Below are positions 46,742-57,485 of a stretch of DNA of 64,000 nt, in pieces. Source of the stretch: an uncultured Chryseobacterium sp. (GTDB lineage: Bacteria > Bacteroidota > Bacteroidia > Flavobacteriales > Weeksellaceae); the NCBI GenBank assembly GCA_913776245.1, contig CAJYLO010000005.1, positions 1 through 64,000 of the forward strand. Reading direction: 5' to 3'. Numbering within the stretch: position 1 is the stretch's first letter; each line of letters opens with the position of its first letter. Position numbers and translations under genes: made by a program. The notes below the pieces were generated by a model. That model was given only the letters and a program-made list of their open reading frames with translations, did no database searches and was not told the DNA's origin.

Positions 46742-48076
46742 TTAGAAAGGATACTCATAGATTTCCGATTCGTGGTAATAAGGGTTTCCGGTAGGCATCA
46801 GCTTCAGCTTTGCCAAGGCTGTCATCACGGTAAAAGTGAAAACTCCTACTACGAAGATGAAAGAACCTAAAACCAACAAGGCCATTGGAAGGTTATTCCA
46901 GTAAGGTCCTACAGTTCCCGGCATTACCATATTGAAGTAATCAACAGCGTGTCCGAAAATCACAAGGCAAGCCATAAAGGTAACCACTTTATAATTTCTC
47001 TTGATACTGCTGCTTACCAACACTAATAATGGAGCAAGGAAGTTAACAATAAGCATTGGCAGGAAAGTCGGTGCATAGTAATCAAATCTGCCAAAGAAAT
47101 AATTTACTTCTTCCGGGATATTTGCATACCAGTAAAGCATAAACTGTGCAAACCAAAGGTAAGACCAAAGCATACTCGTAGCAAATAAGAATTTCCCAAG
47201 ATCATGCAGGTGGTTATTGTTAAACTGAGGATAAACCCCTTTTTTCTTAAGGTAAACACTAATGATAATCATTACAGCTATAGAAGTTGACAAGCAGCTT
47301 ACCATAGAATACCAGATATATAGTGTAGAATACCAGTGCGGGTCAATAGACATCAACCAATCCCAAGCCCAGGCAGCAGAAGCAAACCCGAAGAATGCAA
47401 TGTAGCCAACACTCCAGCTGTAAAGACTTGCATAGATCTTTCTGTTACCTTTATTCTCATCAACTTTCTTAGAAAGGCTTTTCAGCTTCCAGACAAAAAA
47501 TGATGCGCCAACTACATAAATAATAGTTCTGACAGCATAGAAAGGAATATTAAGGAATCTTTTCTTTTCGAATAATATAACATCAAACTCCGGAGAATTT
47601 GGATCTGTAAGATTCGGATCCATCCAGTGGAAAAGATGACCCTGATGGGTAATATTCAACAGCATTATAATGATCAGGATTGCCCCCCCGTAAGGGATGT
47701 AAGAAGCGATTGCCTCCATGACTCTTGTAACAATAATAGACCAGCCTGCGTGTGCAGCGTGCTGGATGCTGTAGAAAAACAATGCGCAACAGCTGATCCC
47801 GAATGCGAAAACAGCAAAAGTATGAATCGCTGCCAACGGCTGATTGTGAATCTGATGTTTTGCATGTTCCAGATGAGCATTATGATCCTGAGGACCAACC
47901 AACTCACTTGAATGCGATGGTGCATCGTGTCCTTTTGAATGGACAGATTCCATCCAGTGGGTAATTGTAGCATCATCCAGGCCGTGGTTAAGCGCATAAC
48001 CAATACCGAATAAAACAACGCCTACAACGATGAGTATGATTGAATATAATCTTAATTTAGGTGAAAAACTATACAT
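46742..48076 (-). CDS. actF: Alternative complex III membrane subunit ActF-like
   Basis: Polytopic; terminal gene of a collinear actABCDEF arrangement. Confidence 0.88.
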   Translation of the reverse strand: MYSFSPKLRLYSIILIVVGVVLFGIGYALNHGLDDATITHWMESVHSKGHDAPSHSSELVGPQDHNAHLEHAKHQIHNQPLAAIHTFAVFAFGISCCALFFYSIQHAAHAGWSIIVTRVMEAIASYIPYGGAILIIIMLLNITHQGHLFHWMDPNLTDPNSPEFDVILFEKKRFLNIPFYAVRTIIYVVGASFFVWKLKSLSKKVDENKGNRKIYASLYSWSVGYIAFFGFASAAWAWDWLMSIDPHWYSTLYIWYSMVSCLSTSIAVMIIISVYLKKKGVYPQFNNNHLHDLGKFLFATSMLWSYLWFAQFMLYWYANIPEEVNYFFGRFDYYAPTFLPMLIVNFLAPLLVLVSSSIKRNYKVVTFMACLVIFGHAVDYFNMVMPGTVGPYWNNLPMALLVLGSFIFVVGVFTFTVMTALAKLKLMPTGNPYYHESEIYEYPF

Positions 48077-48087
48077 TACTTCTTTTT

Positions 48088-48807
48088 TTATTTAGCATTA
48101 GTTTTATCTTCAGTTTTTGCCGGTGCCGAAGCTGGAGTGGCCGGAGCTGCATTAGCAGCAGCTGGTGCGGCTGACAATGTTGGTGCCTTGAATGTATTAT
48201 AAACATAAAGCGCAACTCTCCATCTGTCTCCTACGTTCAGCTGTCCTGCATAAGATCCCATTGCGTTTCTACCATTTGTTAAAACGTAATGAATAGATCC
48301 GATAGTGATTTCTCTGTCTGCATATTTAGGAACCCCGGAATATGCACCACTTTGAACAATCGGTCCTTGTCCGTCACCATTAACACCATGACAGGCAGAA
48401 CAAGTATGTTCGTACAAGCTTTTTCCTCTGGCCAGATCTTTTTCAAGATTTTCTGCTTTAAGAGGAGATGCTGTTATTGCTTTAGAAGCATCATAACCTG
48501 CATTGTACTCATCCATATTTTTAGGAAGCGTTTCTTCGCTCACAATACCATCTTTGTTTCTTGAAACAGAACCTTCAACCGGAGCTAGTCCCGTTGCACC
48601 ATCTCGGGCTACAAAGGCCGGAATTTCATTTTCGTGATCTGAATATGCATCCTTAGCTTTCATCAATGGATCATAAGCAACAGGAAAATACATATCCGGA
48701 AAATATACCAAAGGTGGATTATCTTTTGGTCCGCAAGAATTCAGTAAAACAGTTGTTAAACCAAAGATTGCTGTAATTTTTAATATACTATTCTTCATCT
48801 TAGGCAT
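48088..48807 (-). CDS. actE: Alternative complex III monoheme cytochrome c ActE-like
   Basis: One CSACHGV, PDMYFPVAYDP; Ala/Pro-rich tail. Confidence 0.88.
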   Translation of the reverse strand: MPKMKNSILKITAIFGLTTVLLNSCGPKDNPPLVYFPDMYFPVAYDPLMKAKDAYSDHENEIPAFVARDGATGLAPVEGSVSRNKDGIVSEETLPKNMDEYNAGYDASKAITASPLKAENLEKDLARGKSLYEHTCSACHGVNGDGQGPIVQSGAYSGVPKYADREITIGSIHYVLTNGRNAMGSYAGQLNVGDRWRVALYVYNTFKAPTLSAAPAAANAAPATPASAPAKTEDKTNAK

Positions 48808-49321
48808 CTTTAACAGTTATTTCTTCAACACCTGTATCAATCAACAGCTGCTTAATAGTTTCAACATCATCAGAAACAAACTCCATCATAAACTTATCAT
48901 CAGTAGTCCTGGGATCAGGATTCTGAGGCTTAGCTCCAGGATACATTTTGTTTCTTACGAGAAAAGTCAGTGACATCAGGTGAGCAGAACAGAAAACCAT
49001 CAATTCGAACATCGGGTCTACGAAAGCTCCCATATTATGAAACCAGTCAAATGACGGTTTACCACCAATATTCTGTGGCCAGTCGTGGTTCATGATCCAG
49101 GCGGTCAATGTTATCCCGATTGCAACACCATAACAAGCATAGATGAATGCAGCATCAGAGATTCTTGTCTTTCTCAGCCCAAGTGCCTTGTCCAATCCGT
49201 GAACAGGAAATGGCGTATAAACTTCGTTTATCTTGATCCCTTTATCATTGAAGGCTTTAACGCCGTGCATCAAATCATCGTCGTCGCCGTAAAGTCCATA
49301 TATAATCTTAGTGGTGCTCAT
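48800..49321 (-). CDS. actD: DUF3341 / ActD-like subunit
   Basis: IYGLYGDDDDLMHGVKAFNDKGIKINEVYTPFPVHGLDKALGLRKTRI. Confidence 0.92.
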   Translation of the reverse strand: MSTTKIIYGLYGDDDDLMHGVKAFNDKGIKINEVYTPFPVHGLDKALGLRKTRISDAAFIYACYGVAIGITLTAWIMNHDWPQNIGGKPSFDWFHNMGAFVDPMFELMVFCSAHLMSLTFLVRNKMYPGAKPQNPDPRTTDDKFMMEFVSDDVETIKQLLIDTGVEEITVKDA

Positions 49322-50705
49322 CTCCTTCTTTTGCTTTATAAGTTTCACCGGAAATTTTCAAAATACTCTTCAATTCTGCCTGTGCAATTACAGGGAATGT
49401 TCTTGCATACAAAAGGAATAATACGGAGAAGAATCCAATTGTTCCAAGATATACACCAACGTCTATAATAGTCGGCTTAAACATTGTCCAGGATGATGGT
49501 AAATAGTCTCTTGACAAGTTGATAACAATAATGTCAAAACGCTCAAACCACATACCGATATTGATAATCAATGCAATGATAAATGTCCAGAAGATATTGG
49601 TTCTGACTTTTTTGAACCAGAACAAAGCCGGCACAACCAAGTTACAGATGATCAATGCCCAGAATGCCCACCAGTAAGGCCCAACTGCTGCACCAGGAGA
49701 AAGATATGTAAAATCTTCGAATCTGGACCCGGAATACCAACCGATGAAGTATTCGGTAGCATAGGCAACGGTTACCATACCTCCGGTTACGACGATGACG
49801 ATATTCATAATCTCAATGTGGTACATAGTGATATAATCCTCAAGGTGACAAACCTTTCTTGCTACTAACAATAGCGTCTGTACCATTGCAAATCCTGAGA
49901 AAATCGCTCCTGCAACGAAATAAGGCGGATAGATTGTTGAGTGCCATCCTTTGATCACCGATGTCGCAAAGTCAAAGGATACCGTGGTGTGTACTGAGAA
50001 TACAAGTGGAGTTGCCAAACCTGCTAACACCAAAGACAATTCTTCAAATCTTTGCCAGTGTTTTGCTTTTCCACCCCAGCCGAAAGCCAGAATAGTATAA
50101 ATCTTTTTGTTGAATGGCGTTTTTGCTCTGTCTCTGATCATTGCAAAGTCCGGAATCAATCCCATAAACCAGAATACAACTGATACTGAGAAATACGTGG
50201 AAATTGCAAATACGTCCCAAAGAAGCGGAGAGTTGAAGTTAACCCAAAGGGAACCAAACTGGTTCGGTAAAGGGAATACCCAATAACCTACCCAGACTCT
50301 ACCCATGTGGATGACCGGGAAAATAGCCGCCTGACAAACAGCGAAGATCGTCATCGCTTCAGCAGAACGGTTTACAGACATTCTCCATCTTTGTCTAAAT
50401 AATAATAGTACTGCGGAGATCAGTGTTCCTGCGTGACCAATACCTACCCACCATACAAAGTTGGTGATATCCCAACCCCAGTTGATAGTTCTGTTTAGTC
50501 CCCACGCACCGATTCCGGTTCCAATAGTGTAGGCGATACAACCAAATCCGTAAACAAACAGTATCAAGGCTGCATACAGAGATGCCCACCATAATTTACC
50601 TGCGCGTTCTTCGATAGGTCTTGCGATATCTTCAGTAATATCGTGATAAGTCTTGTGACCAATAATTAAAGGTTCCCTTATCGGAGCTTCGTAATGTCCT
50701 GACAT
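49308..50705 (-). CDS. actC: NrfD-family quinone-interacting subunit ActC
   Basis: Polytopic NrfD-like; INWGWDITNFVWWVGIGHAGTLISA. Confidence 0.93.
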   Translation of the reverse strand: MSGHYEAPIREPLIIGHKTYHDITEDIARPIEERAGKLWWASLYAALILFVYGFGCIAYTIGTGIGAWGLNRTINWGWDITNFVWWVGIGHAGTLISAVLLLFRQRWRMSVNRSAEAMTIFAVCQAAIFPVIHMGRVWVGYWVFPLPNQFGSLWVNFNSPLLWDVFAISTYFSVSVVFWFMGLIPDFAMIRDRAKTPFNKKIYTILAFGWGGKAKHWQRFEELSLVLAGLATPLVFSVHTTVSFDFATSVIKGWHSTIYPPYFVAGAIFSGFAMVQTLLLVARKVCHLEDYITMYHIEIMNIVIVVTGGMVTVAYATEYFIGWYSGSRFEDFTYLSPGAAVGPYWWAFWALIICNLVVPALFWFKKVRTNIFWTFIIALIINIGMWFERFDIIVINLSRDYLPSSWTMFKPTIIDVGVYLGTIGFFSVLFLLYARTFPVIAQAELKSILKISGETYKAKEGDEHH

Positions 50706-50712
50706 TTTTTAC

Positions 50713-53700
50713 CTATTTATTATTTAAACTTTCTTTTCTGTTTCTGATTTTTGTATGGTAGAATACGTTTGGTTTTGTACCAATTTCTTCTAGCAATACA
50801 TATTTTCTGTTGCTGCTGAACAAGCTGCGAACTTCTGAGTTGATGTCATTCATATCTCCGAACTTCAGAGCACCGGTAGAACAAGCGTTGGCACAAGCCG
50901 TCTGGAACTCTCCATCCTGAACTTTTCTGCCGTCTTTCTTAGCTTCCAGGATAACATTCTGTGTCATTTGGATACACATAGAACATTTTTCCATCACCCC
51001 TCTTGTTCTTGTAACAACATCCGGATTCAATACCATTCTTCCAAGATCGTTATTCATATTGAAATCGAACTTATCATTAAGAGCGTAATTGAACCAGTTA
51101 AATCTTCTTACTTTATAAGGGCAGTTGTTCGCACAATATCTTGTACCGATACATCTGTTATAAGCCATTTGATTTTGGCCTTGTTTCCCGTGAGAGGTAG
51201 CAGCTACAGGACAAACGGTTTCACAAGGTGCGTGGTTACAGTGCTGGCACATTACCGGCTGGAAAATAACATCCGGATTCTCAGCAGCATTTTCCAATGC
51301 TCCTTTGATTCCAAGAAGTTCACTTCCGTATAACTCAGGAACAGCCATTCCTTCTTTCAGCCCTTCATACACTTCAACTTTCTGCTCAGTAGAATAGTAA
51401 CGGTCGATTCTCAACCAGTACATATCTCTGGACATTCTCACTTCATCTTTTCCTACAACAGGAACATTGTTCTCCGCCTGACAAGCAATAACACAAGCAC
51501 CACAACCTGTACATGAATTAAGATCTACAGATAGATTAAAATGCGGACCATCAGTATCATCAAAGGCATCCCAAAGGTCAATTTTACCAATCGGCAGCTC
51601 GCCACTAATAGTGTGCATTGCCAATGGTTTGTTCCATTCATCAACAGGTTTGTTAATAAAATCATCCAAAGAAACTTCTTTAGCAATCTCATAACGGCCC
51701 ATCAAAGTATTCTGAAGCTGCATTCCTGCAAACTCGTGTCCATCGCCTGATTTTTCGATCTTTACGTTGCTCAGGACTGTGTTGTAGCCATCAAATAAAG
51801 GATAAGCATTCACACCTGTTTCAGCAACTTTACCGGAATCTTTCTTACCATAACCAAGAGCTAATCCAAGAGAGCCATCTGCCTGACCTGGCTGGATAAA
51901 TACCGGAACATCTTTTAAAGTAACACCATTAACTGTGACATTAACTGTATCTCCATCCAACTGCATTCTTGCATTAAGACTGTTTTCCAATCCTAAGCTT
52001 TCAGCATCTTTTGGCGAAATCGTAAGATAATTATCCCAGGATAATCTTGAGATCGGATCCGGAAGTTCCATTAACCAAGGGTTGTTGGACTGCGTTCCGT
52101 CTCCAATAGAAGGTTTTGTATAAAGCTGAAGCTCTAATTGCGCCGGCTTGAATGCTGACAACTCGGCAACAGCCTGAGCAGCGTTTCCACCAGAATAAGC
52201 TAACCCTGTTGAAAGTCCGCCAGCTGCAAACCCGTTATACAGATTCTTGTTGAATGATAATCCCCCGTTAAGCGTTAAAGCATTAGCTTTCAGATAATTG
52301 TAATAATTGTTAGCCGGGTTATCTTTTCCATTGATCCATACCAAAAGTGATTCTTCTATCTGTCTGGATTTGTAAATCTTTTGGATTGTAGGCTGCATTA
52401 AAGAATACGCACCTGTTTCCGGTGTAATATCACCCCAGGATTCTAACCAGTGTGTGAAAGGAATAACCGCCTTAGAAGCTTTATATAGTTCGTTTTTCTT
52501 ATCTGTGATTGCAACAGAATAAGGTACTTTTTCAATGGCTGATTTTAAAGACTGACCTTTTGCGTGAGAATAGATCGGGTTGATATTATTGGTAATCAAA
52601 ACGCCAACCTGTCCGCCATTCAGCCAAGACAAAAACTCATTGAATCTTGCGTTGTCATATTCTTTGAGGAAATTAGCCTTACCAGTGAAAGCTTTAGAAC
52701 CTAATTTCTGATTAATCAAATGAGCTAAAACATAAGCCGCTTTGGATCCATCTGCAAAAACAACAGCATTGCTACCTTTTGCTTGTAGTTCTTTTACGAT
52801 TTCTGATGCTAACTTATCAGATGTTCCACCATTCAGTCCGTTATAAACTTCAACCAAAGTTTTGAAAACAGCACTTGGTTTCAGTCTGTATCTTGAATCT
52901 GAGTTTGCACCCGTCAAGCTCATATTGGACTCGACCTGGATATGTCTCAGCATATTTTCTCCCGGCTTTCTTGCTGCAGCATAAGATACTTCTAAGCTGG
53001 AGGCGTTATAATCTCCAAGGAAATCTGCGTTAAATGATACAACCAACTGAGAATTGCTCAGGTCATAAACCGGTAATGCTCTTTGTCCGAAAACTTCCTG
53101 AGCAGCATCCAAAGCAGCGGCGTAAGGAAACGCATCATAAGTTACTAATTCAGCTGAAGGATATTTTGCCTTGAAATCGCCAAATAATTTTTTGAAAGTA
53201 GGACTTGGAAAAGAGTGTGATAACACAACTATCTTTTTTCCTCCGTTCTGAGATTCTGCAAGACCTTTCAGAATAAAATCATCAAGTTTATTGAAATCTT
53301 CCTGTTCCTCCCCATTCAAAGCAGGTTTCTTAACCTTATCATTATCATAAAGGGAAAGAACACTTGCCTGAGCTCTTGCATTGGTTTTACCAAGATTTCC
53401 GGCTCCCGGATTAGCATCGATTCTGATAGGGCGCCCTTCTCTTGTTTTTACCAAAACACTGGCAAAGTCGAAACCATCAAAATAGGAAGATGCATAAAAA
53501 TTAGGAATTCCCGGAATGATGTCGTGGGGTTTTACCACATAAGGAATCGTTTTGATAACCGGAGCTTCACAAGCCGCAAGCGTTACCGCAGCTGTAGAGA
53601 AGCCTAACAGTTTCAGGAAATCTCTTCTGGATGTTCCGTTATTGTTATCAGACTCTCCCAAGAATTCATCTACCGGAATTTCGTTCTGAAACTCTTTCTG

Positions 53701-53772
53701 AGCCAACTTTCCGTTCAAAGTCGGATCTTTTAGTTCGTGAATACTTCTGAATTGTATTTTATTTGAAGCCAT
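50713..53772 (-). CDS. actB: TAT-signal Fe-S subunit ActB of alternative complex III
   Basis: RRDFLKLLGFSTAAVTLAACE; molybdopterin-oxidoreductase-like region fused to ferredoxin motifs CTGCGACVIACQAENNVPVV and CQHCNHAPCETVCPV. Confidence 0.94.
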   Translation of the reverse strand: MASNKIQFRSIHELKDPTLNGKLAQKEFQNEIPVDEFLGESDNNNGTSRRDFLKLLGFSTAAVTLAACEAPVIKTIPYVVKPHDIIPGIPNFYASSYFDGFDFASVLVKTREGRPIRIDANPGAGNLGKTNARAQASVLSLYDNDKVKKPALNGEEQEDFNKLDDFILKGLAESQNGGKKIVVLSHSFPSPTFKKLFGDFKAKYPSAELVTYDAFPYAAALDAAQEVFGQRALPVYDLSNSQLVVSFNADFLGDYNASSLEVSYAAARKPGENMLRHIQVESNMSLTGANSDSRYRLKPSAVFKTLVEVYNGLNGGTSDKLASEIVKELQAKGSNAVVFADGSKAAYVLAHLINQKLGSKAFTGKANFLKEYDNARFNEFLSWLNGGQVGVLITNNINPIYSHAKGQSLKSAIEKVPYSVAITDKKNELYKASKAVIPFTHWLESWGDITPETGAYSLMQPTIQKIYKSRQIEESLLVWINGKDNPANNYYNYLKANALTLNGGLSFNKNLYNGFAAGGLSTGLAYSGGNAAQAVAELSAFKPAQLELQLYTKPSIGDGTQSNNPWLMELPDPISRLSWDNYLTISPKDAESLGLENSLNARMQLDGDTVNVTVNGVTLKDVPVFIQPGQADGSLGLALGYGKKDSGKVAETGVNAYPLFDGYNTVLSNVKIEKSGDGHEFAGMQLQNTLMGRYEIAKEVSLDDFINKPVDEWNKPLAMHTISGELPIGKIDLWDAFDDTDGPHFNLSVDLNSCTGCGACVIACQAENNVPVVGKDEVRMSRDMYWLRIDRYYSTEQKVEVYEGLKEGMAVPELYGSELLGIKGALENAAENPDVIFQPVMCQHCNHAPCETVCPVAATSHGKQGQNQMAYNRCIGTRYCANNCPYKVRRFNWFNYALNDKFDFNMNNDLGRMVLNPDVVTRTRGVMEKCSMCIQMTQNVILEAKKDGRKVQDGEFQTACANACSTGALKFGDMNDINSEVRSLFSSNRKYVLLEEIGTKPNVFYHTKIRNRKESLNNK

Positions 53773-53793
53773 TTATACTTCTAATTTTTGTTA

Positions 53794-55164
53794 TTAATAA
53801 TGACATTTACCACACTCAAGACCTCCAATTGCATCCACAGTAACCTTGCTTCCCTCACCATATTGTTTTTTCAACTTATCATGCAGATTTTTGAAGTATT
53901 CTTTATTGTAACCATTGTTCATATCTACTTCTGTAGTTCTGTGACATTCGATACACCATCCCATAGTGAAATTGTTTGCCATCTGGACTACGTTCATTGT
54001 ATCAATTTTACCGTGACAAGCTTTACAAACCACATCAATTTTGTTAGCAGGATCTTTCTGCTTGGCATTGAATGAATTGATAATAGCCTGCTCCCCTGCA
54101 ACAACGTGCTGTGCGTGATTGAAGTAAACAAAATCCGGCATATTGTGTATTCTTGTCCATTCAATTGGTGTGGTTTTACCCGTGTAAGCCATTTTAGCCT
54201 CATCCCAACCTGCCGCTGCATAGATTTTTTTGATCTCACCTGTGTAGAATTCTCTGTCTTTTCCTGGCTCAAGGTATTTTCCTTTGTATTCTGAAATAGC
54301 TCTGTGACAGTTCATACAAACATTAACAGAAGGAATTTCGGAAACCTTACCATATTTTGCACTGGAGTGACAAAGCTGACAGTCGATTTTATTTTCACCA
54401 GCGTGAATTTTGTGAGAGAAATATATCGGTTGTTCCGGAGCGTAGCCTTTATAGACACCAATCCACATCAGCCAGTTCCAGACACCGTAAGCTGCAAATA
54501 ATGCCAATAAAGCCACGATACCTTTACCCACGTAACTGTATTTTTCATACAAAGTGGAGAATGACGCAATTCTTGTAGAGTTAAGCTCGGAAAGTTCCGG
54601 AGACTGTTGAATCTTCACCAACTGTCGGATTTTCAGAAGAAGCCATAATAACAATCCTGCGATAGCTATTAATGCTGCAACCATAATCTTAGAATTCAGC
54701 TGCTGCGCTTTCTGAGCTTCAACCGTTGCAAGATCATTAGTTGCCGCTGCACCATCTGCTTTATCAGCAGCAGGCTCTTCAGCCGGAGGATTGGTAGTGT
54801 AAGCTAAGATGTCATCAATATCCTGATCGGAAAGACTAGGAAATTGCAGCATCTCAGTTTTATTGAACTTTTCAAAAACCTCATTGGCATATTTATCACC
54901 GGATGCTCTTAAAGCTTTATTATCTTTAATCCATTTGTGAAGCCAATCTGTGTCAAGATTCTGTTCTTTCTTTAATCTGTCCACTACGCCACCAAGTGCC
55001 GGTCCAATAACTTGTTTATCCAGTGCGTGACAAGCCGTACAGTTTGTCTTGAACAAATCCTGTCCTTTTTTTGGATCGCCTTGTGCATAAACAGAAGCGC
55101 CGGTTGACAACAATAAACTAATTGCTATCAGACCCTTTTTGTAATGCTTTCTCCAACTAATCAT
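53794..55164 (-). CDS. actA: Multiheme cytochrome c ActA with N-terminal monoheme domain
   Basis: Six CxxCH motifs: CTACH, CQLCH, CMNCH, CKACH, CIECH, CGKCH. Confidence 0.92.
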   Translation of the reverse strand: MISWRKHYKKGLIAISLLLSTGASVYAQGDPKKGQDLFKTNCTACHALDKQVIGPALGGVVDRLKKEQNLDTDWLHKWIKDNKALRASGDKYANEVFEKFNKTEMLQFPSLSDQDIDDILAYTTNPPAEEPAADKADGAAATNDLATVEAQKAQQLNSKIMVAALIAIAGLLLWLLLKIRQLVKIQQSPELSELNSTRIASFSTLYEKYSYVGKGIVALLALFAAYGVWNWLMWIGVYKGYAPEQPIYFSHKIHAGENKIDCQLCHSSAKYGKVSEIPSVNVCMNCHRAISEYKGKYLEPGKDREFYTGEIKKIYAAAGWDEAKMAYTGKTTPIEWTRIHNMPDFVYFNHAQHVVAGEQAIINSFNAKQKDPANKIDVVCKACHGKIDTMNVVQMANNFTMGWCIECHRTTEVDMNNGYNKEYFKNLHDKLKKQYGEGSKVTVDAIGGLECGKCHY

Positions 55165-55351
55165 TTATATAATCTTGGGTTAGTAAATTTGTATTGAGTT
55201 TACATTCAATTCCGCAAAAATAGCACTTTAACAAAAATTAAGAAGACCTATTGGTATGGATTTTCTCATTTCTTTTTAATTTGTAACTATTCTAAATAAC
55301 AGGATTTGTGTTTCGTTCAATTTATTTTAAATTTGCTGAAAATTATTTTAA

Positions 55352-55861
55352 ATGAACAATCTTCTTAAGCTATTCATACTGTCATCCTTATTGTGTTTTT
55401 ACCAAATTGATGCTCAATACGTTGTAAAGAAAGATACGCTTTCCGGAACAGAACTTTCCATATCATTGGATGAAAGAATCAATACCGCACTCGAAAAGAT
55501 TGAGGGCAACTGCAACAGGGTTTCTGATGCCCCGGCTAAGACCCCAACAAAGATTTTAGTGCCAAGCAGAGAGCTTACCAACGCTGAAGTGTGCAGAAAA
55601 AACCCTAAAATTATGGGATTCAAAATCCAGGTTGTAACTGTAAAAAGCAATGAAGAAGCGAGAAAGATTGCGACTGAATTCAGAAATAATTTCCGAAGCC
55701 TGAAAGTGGAAACTGACGCTTCTCTGAGGCCCAATTATAAAATCCTTGCCGGAAGCTACTTTTCAAAACAGAGTGCAGCGGATGATCTCAGAAATGTAAA
55801 GCGTGTCTATCCAAGTGCTGTGGTTGTTCCTTACGCCGTTTTTTGTGTAGAAGCTAAGTAG
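55352..55861 (+). CDS. SPOR domain-containing protein
   Basis: GFKIQVVTVKSNEEARKIATEFRNNF...YKILAGSYFSKQSAADDLRNVKRVYPSAVVVP; signal peptide. Confidence 0.88.
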   Translation: MNNLLKLFILSSLLCFYQIDAQYVVKKDTLSGTELSISLDERINTALEKIEGNCNRVSDAPAKTPTKILVPSRELTNAEVCRKNPKIMGFKIQVVTVKSNEEARKIATEFRNNFRSLKVETDASLRPNYKILAGSYFSKQSAADDLRNVKRVYPSAVVVPYAVFCVEAK

Positions 55862-55923
55862 ATGAAAGTAAATAGATAAATGAATTAAAATCTGTTCCTT
55901 CAGTCTAACTCAATATTACAAAT

Positions 55924-55957
55924 AAAAAATTCCGCACTGTTGCGGAATTTTTTATTT
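55924..55957. terminator. Bidirectional terminator between convergent genes
   Basis: AAAAATTCCGCA-CTGT-TGCGGAATTTTTT. Confidence 0.8.
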
Positions 55958-57265
55958 GTAATAAGTTTCTAAAAACTGGTAAAACTCGCCAAGCCTGTAA
56001 AAATTATTGAATCCCAGATAAACCGTCATTATCAGAAGTAAGCCGTACAACACGTTCAGAGAAATGGTTTTTTCCCGGCAACTGAAAAACAACCAGCCAA
56101 GCAAAAGCGGATAAACAAACACGAAATGCCCGCCATAAATATAGGAAGTATGCAGCCCGAATTTCAGGAAGCAATGAATCAAAATATCGACTGAAAAAGA
56201 AATCACAAGAATCCAGATAAGTTTGTTCCTGTAATTTTTAAAAATGCTCCATATTATCAGTAATAAAAGCAGGGCAATAAAAACATAAGGAACAACAGAT
56301 GTATAAACATCCATAAAAAGGGCCTTGTAATAAAATGTTTTATCCTTCGTATGATAATCCCGGATTTCGTAGTTAGAAAATAAAACATTACCACCAAAAA
56401 ACCATGAACTGATCATATCCCAAAGCGGCGTGATTTTCGGCTTTGAAAATTTATCATATTGTTCTTCTGTTTTGTTTAGGAAATTCTGGAAATTAAAATC
56501 CAATCTCAGTAAAAACAGGAATGCAAAAACACCTACGGAGACAGCAATTTTTGAAACGGCCATTCCAATTTTCCTCCAATTCCAGAAGATCTTTTTCTCA
56601 AACAGAAACGGGATATAAACCTTAACGATATTGGTAATGGTTAAGCCTCCAATGAAAACAGAACCGAGAATAGTTGCAGCAAACGAAACCGGCTTTTCTT
56701 CCTGAATTTTTGCCGCCGAATAATAATTGAAAACTGAAAGGAACAACAACGTATAAGTGTAGGTTTCCGGCGTGAAACTTAGTAAAATATTGGTCACAAA
56801 CAATCCGTAAAATGCTAAAATCAATAGACTGATTTTTATTGGAAGCCGGATGATATTATTCAGATATTTGAAGATCTGAACATTAGCCAATGCAATCACA
56901 ACTGTAGAAAAAAGTGCTAATACTAATCTGAACACCGAATTGTAATGATCTCCTGAAATCCATAAAGCAAAATCCCGGATGCTGCTGAAAAAATAATTCG
57001 ACAACGGGTGTCTCTCGAAACCGCCGCCAGTCTGAACAATTGCCCTGTTATCAAAACTGAAATAACCATCCCAAGGTATTCTGTCATCATAAACAATTCT
57101 GTAATTCTCTGCGATGAACCAGGCATTAGCACCATAAACAATAACAAAAAAGAAGAAGATCAAAAATTCTGTTTTGTTTGATGGGAAAACAGCTTTCAGA
57201 ATGGAAACGAATTTATTAATGAGTTTTTTCAATCCGGATATTTTTGCAAAAATAAACAAAACCAT
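55952..57265 (-). CDS. Polytopic membrane protein (possible GT-C-like)
   Basis: 437 aa with ~10 hydrophobic segments; YDDRIPWDGYFSFDNRAIVQTGGGFERHPLSNYF. Confidence 0.7.
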   Translation of the reverse strand: MVLFIFAKISGLKKLINKFVSILKAVFPSNKTEFLIFFFFVIVYGANAWFIAENYRIVYDDRIPWDGYFSFDNRAIVQTGGGFERHPLSNYFFSSIRDFALWISGDHYNSVFRLVLALFSTVVIALANVQIFKYLNNIIRLPIKISLLILAFYGLFVTNILLSFTPETYTYTLLFLSVFNYYSAAKIQEEKPVSFAATILGSVFIGGLTITNIVKVYIPFLFEKKIFWNWRKIGMAVSKIAVSVGVFAFLFLLRLDFNFQNFLNKTEEQYDKFSKPKITPLWDMISSWFFGGNVLFSNYEIRDYHTKDKTFYYKALFMDVYTSVVPYVFIALLLLLIIWSIFKNYRNKLIWILVISFSVDILIHCFLKFGLHTSYIYGGHFVFVYPLLLGWLFFSCREKTISLNVLYGLLLIMTVYLGFNNFYRLGEFYQFLETYYK

Positions 57266-57430
57266 TTCAGAGTTTGAGATTTTAAAATGCTTTTACAATA
57301 TTTTATTTAGAAAAAGTATTGCAATTATTTCATTGTCTTAACCTTAATCATTTAAACAAATGGATAATTCTTCTTAAGAAATGACAGTTTTATTAAAATG
57401 AAAATTATTAACTTTAATTTGAATTAAATA

Positions 57431-57463
57431 AGACCTCACAGGTTTTAAAAACCTGTGAGGTCT
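57431..57463. repeat. 33-nt perfect palindrome (REP-like), left of RAYT
   Basis: AGACCTCACAGGTTTT-A-AAAACCTGTGAGGTCT. Confidence 0.92.
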
Positions 57464-57485
57464 GTTCTAATAAAAAACAACACAA

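Noticed and set aside
49085-49468. Plus-strand 127-aa ORF across actD/actC
   Set aside because: Antisense to well-supported operon genes; no motifs.
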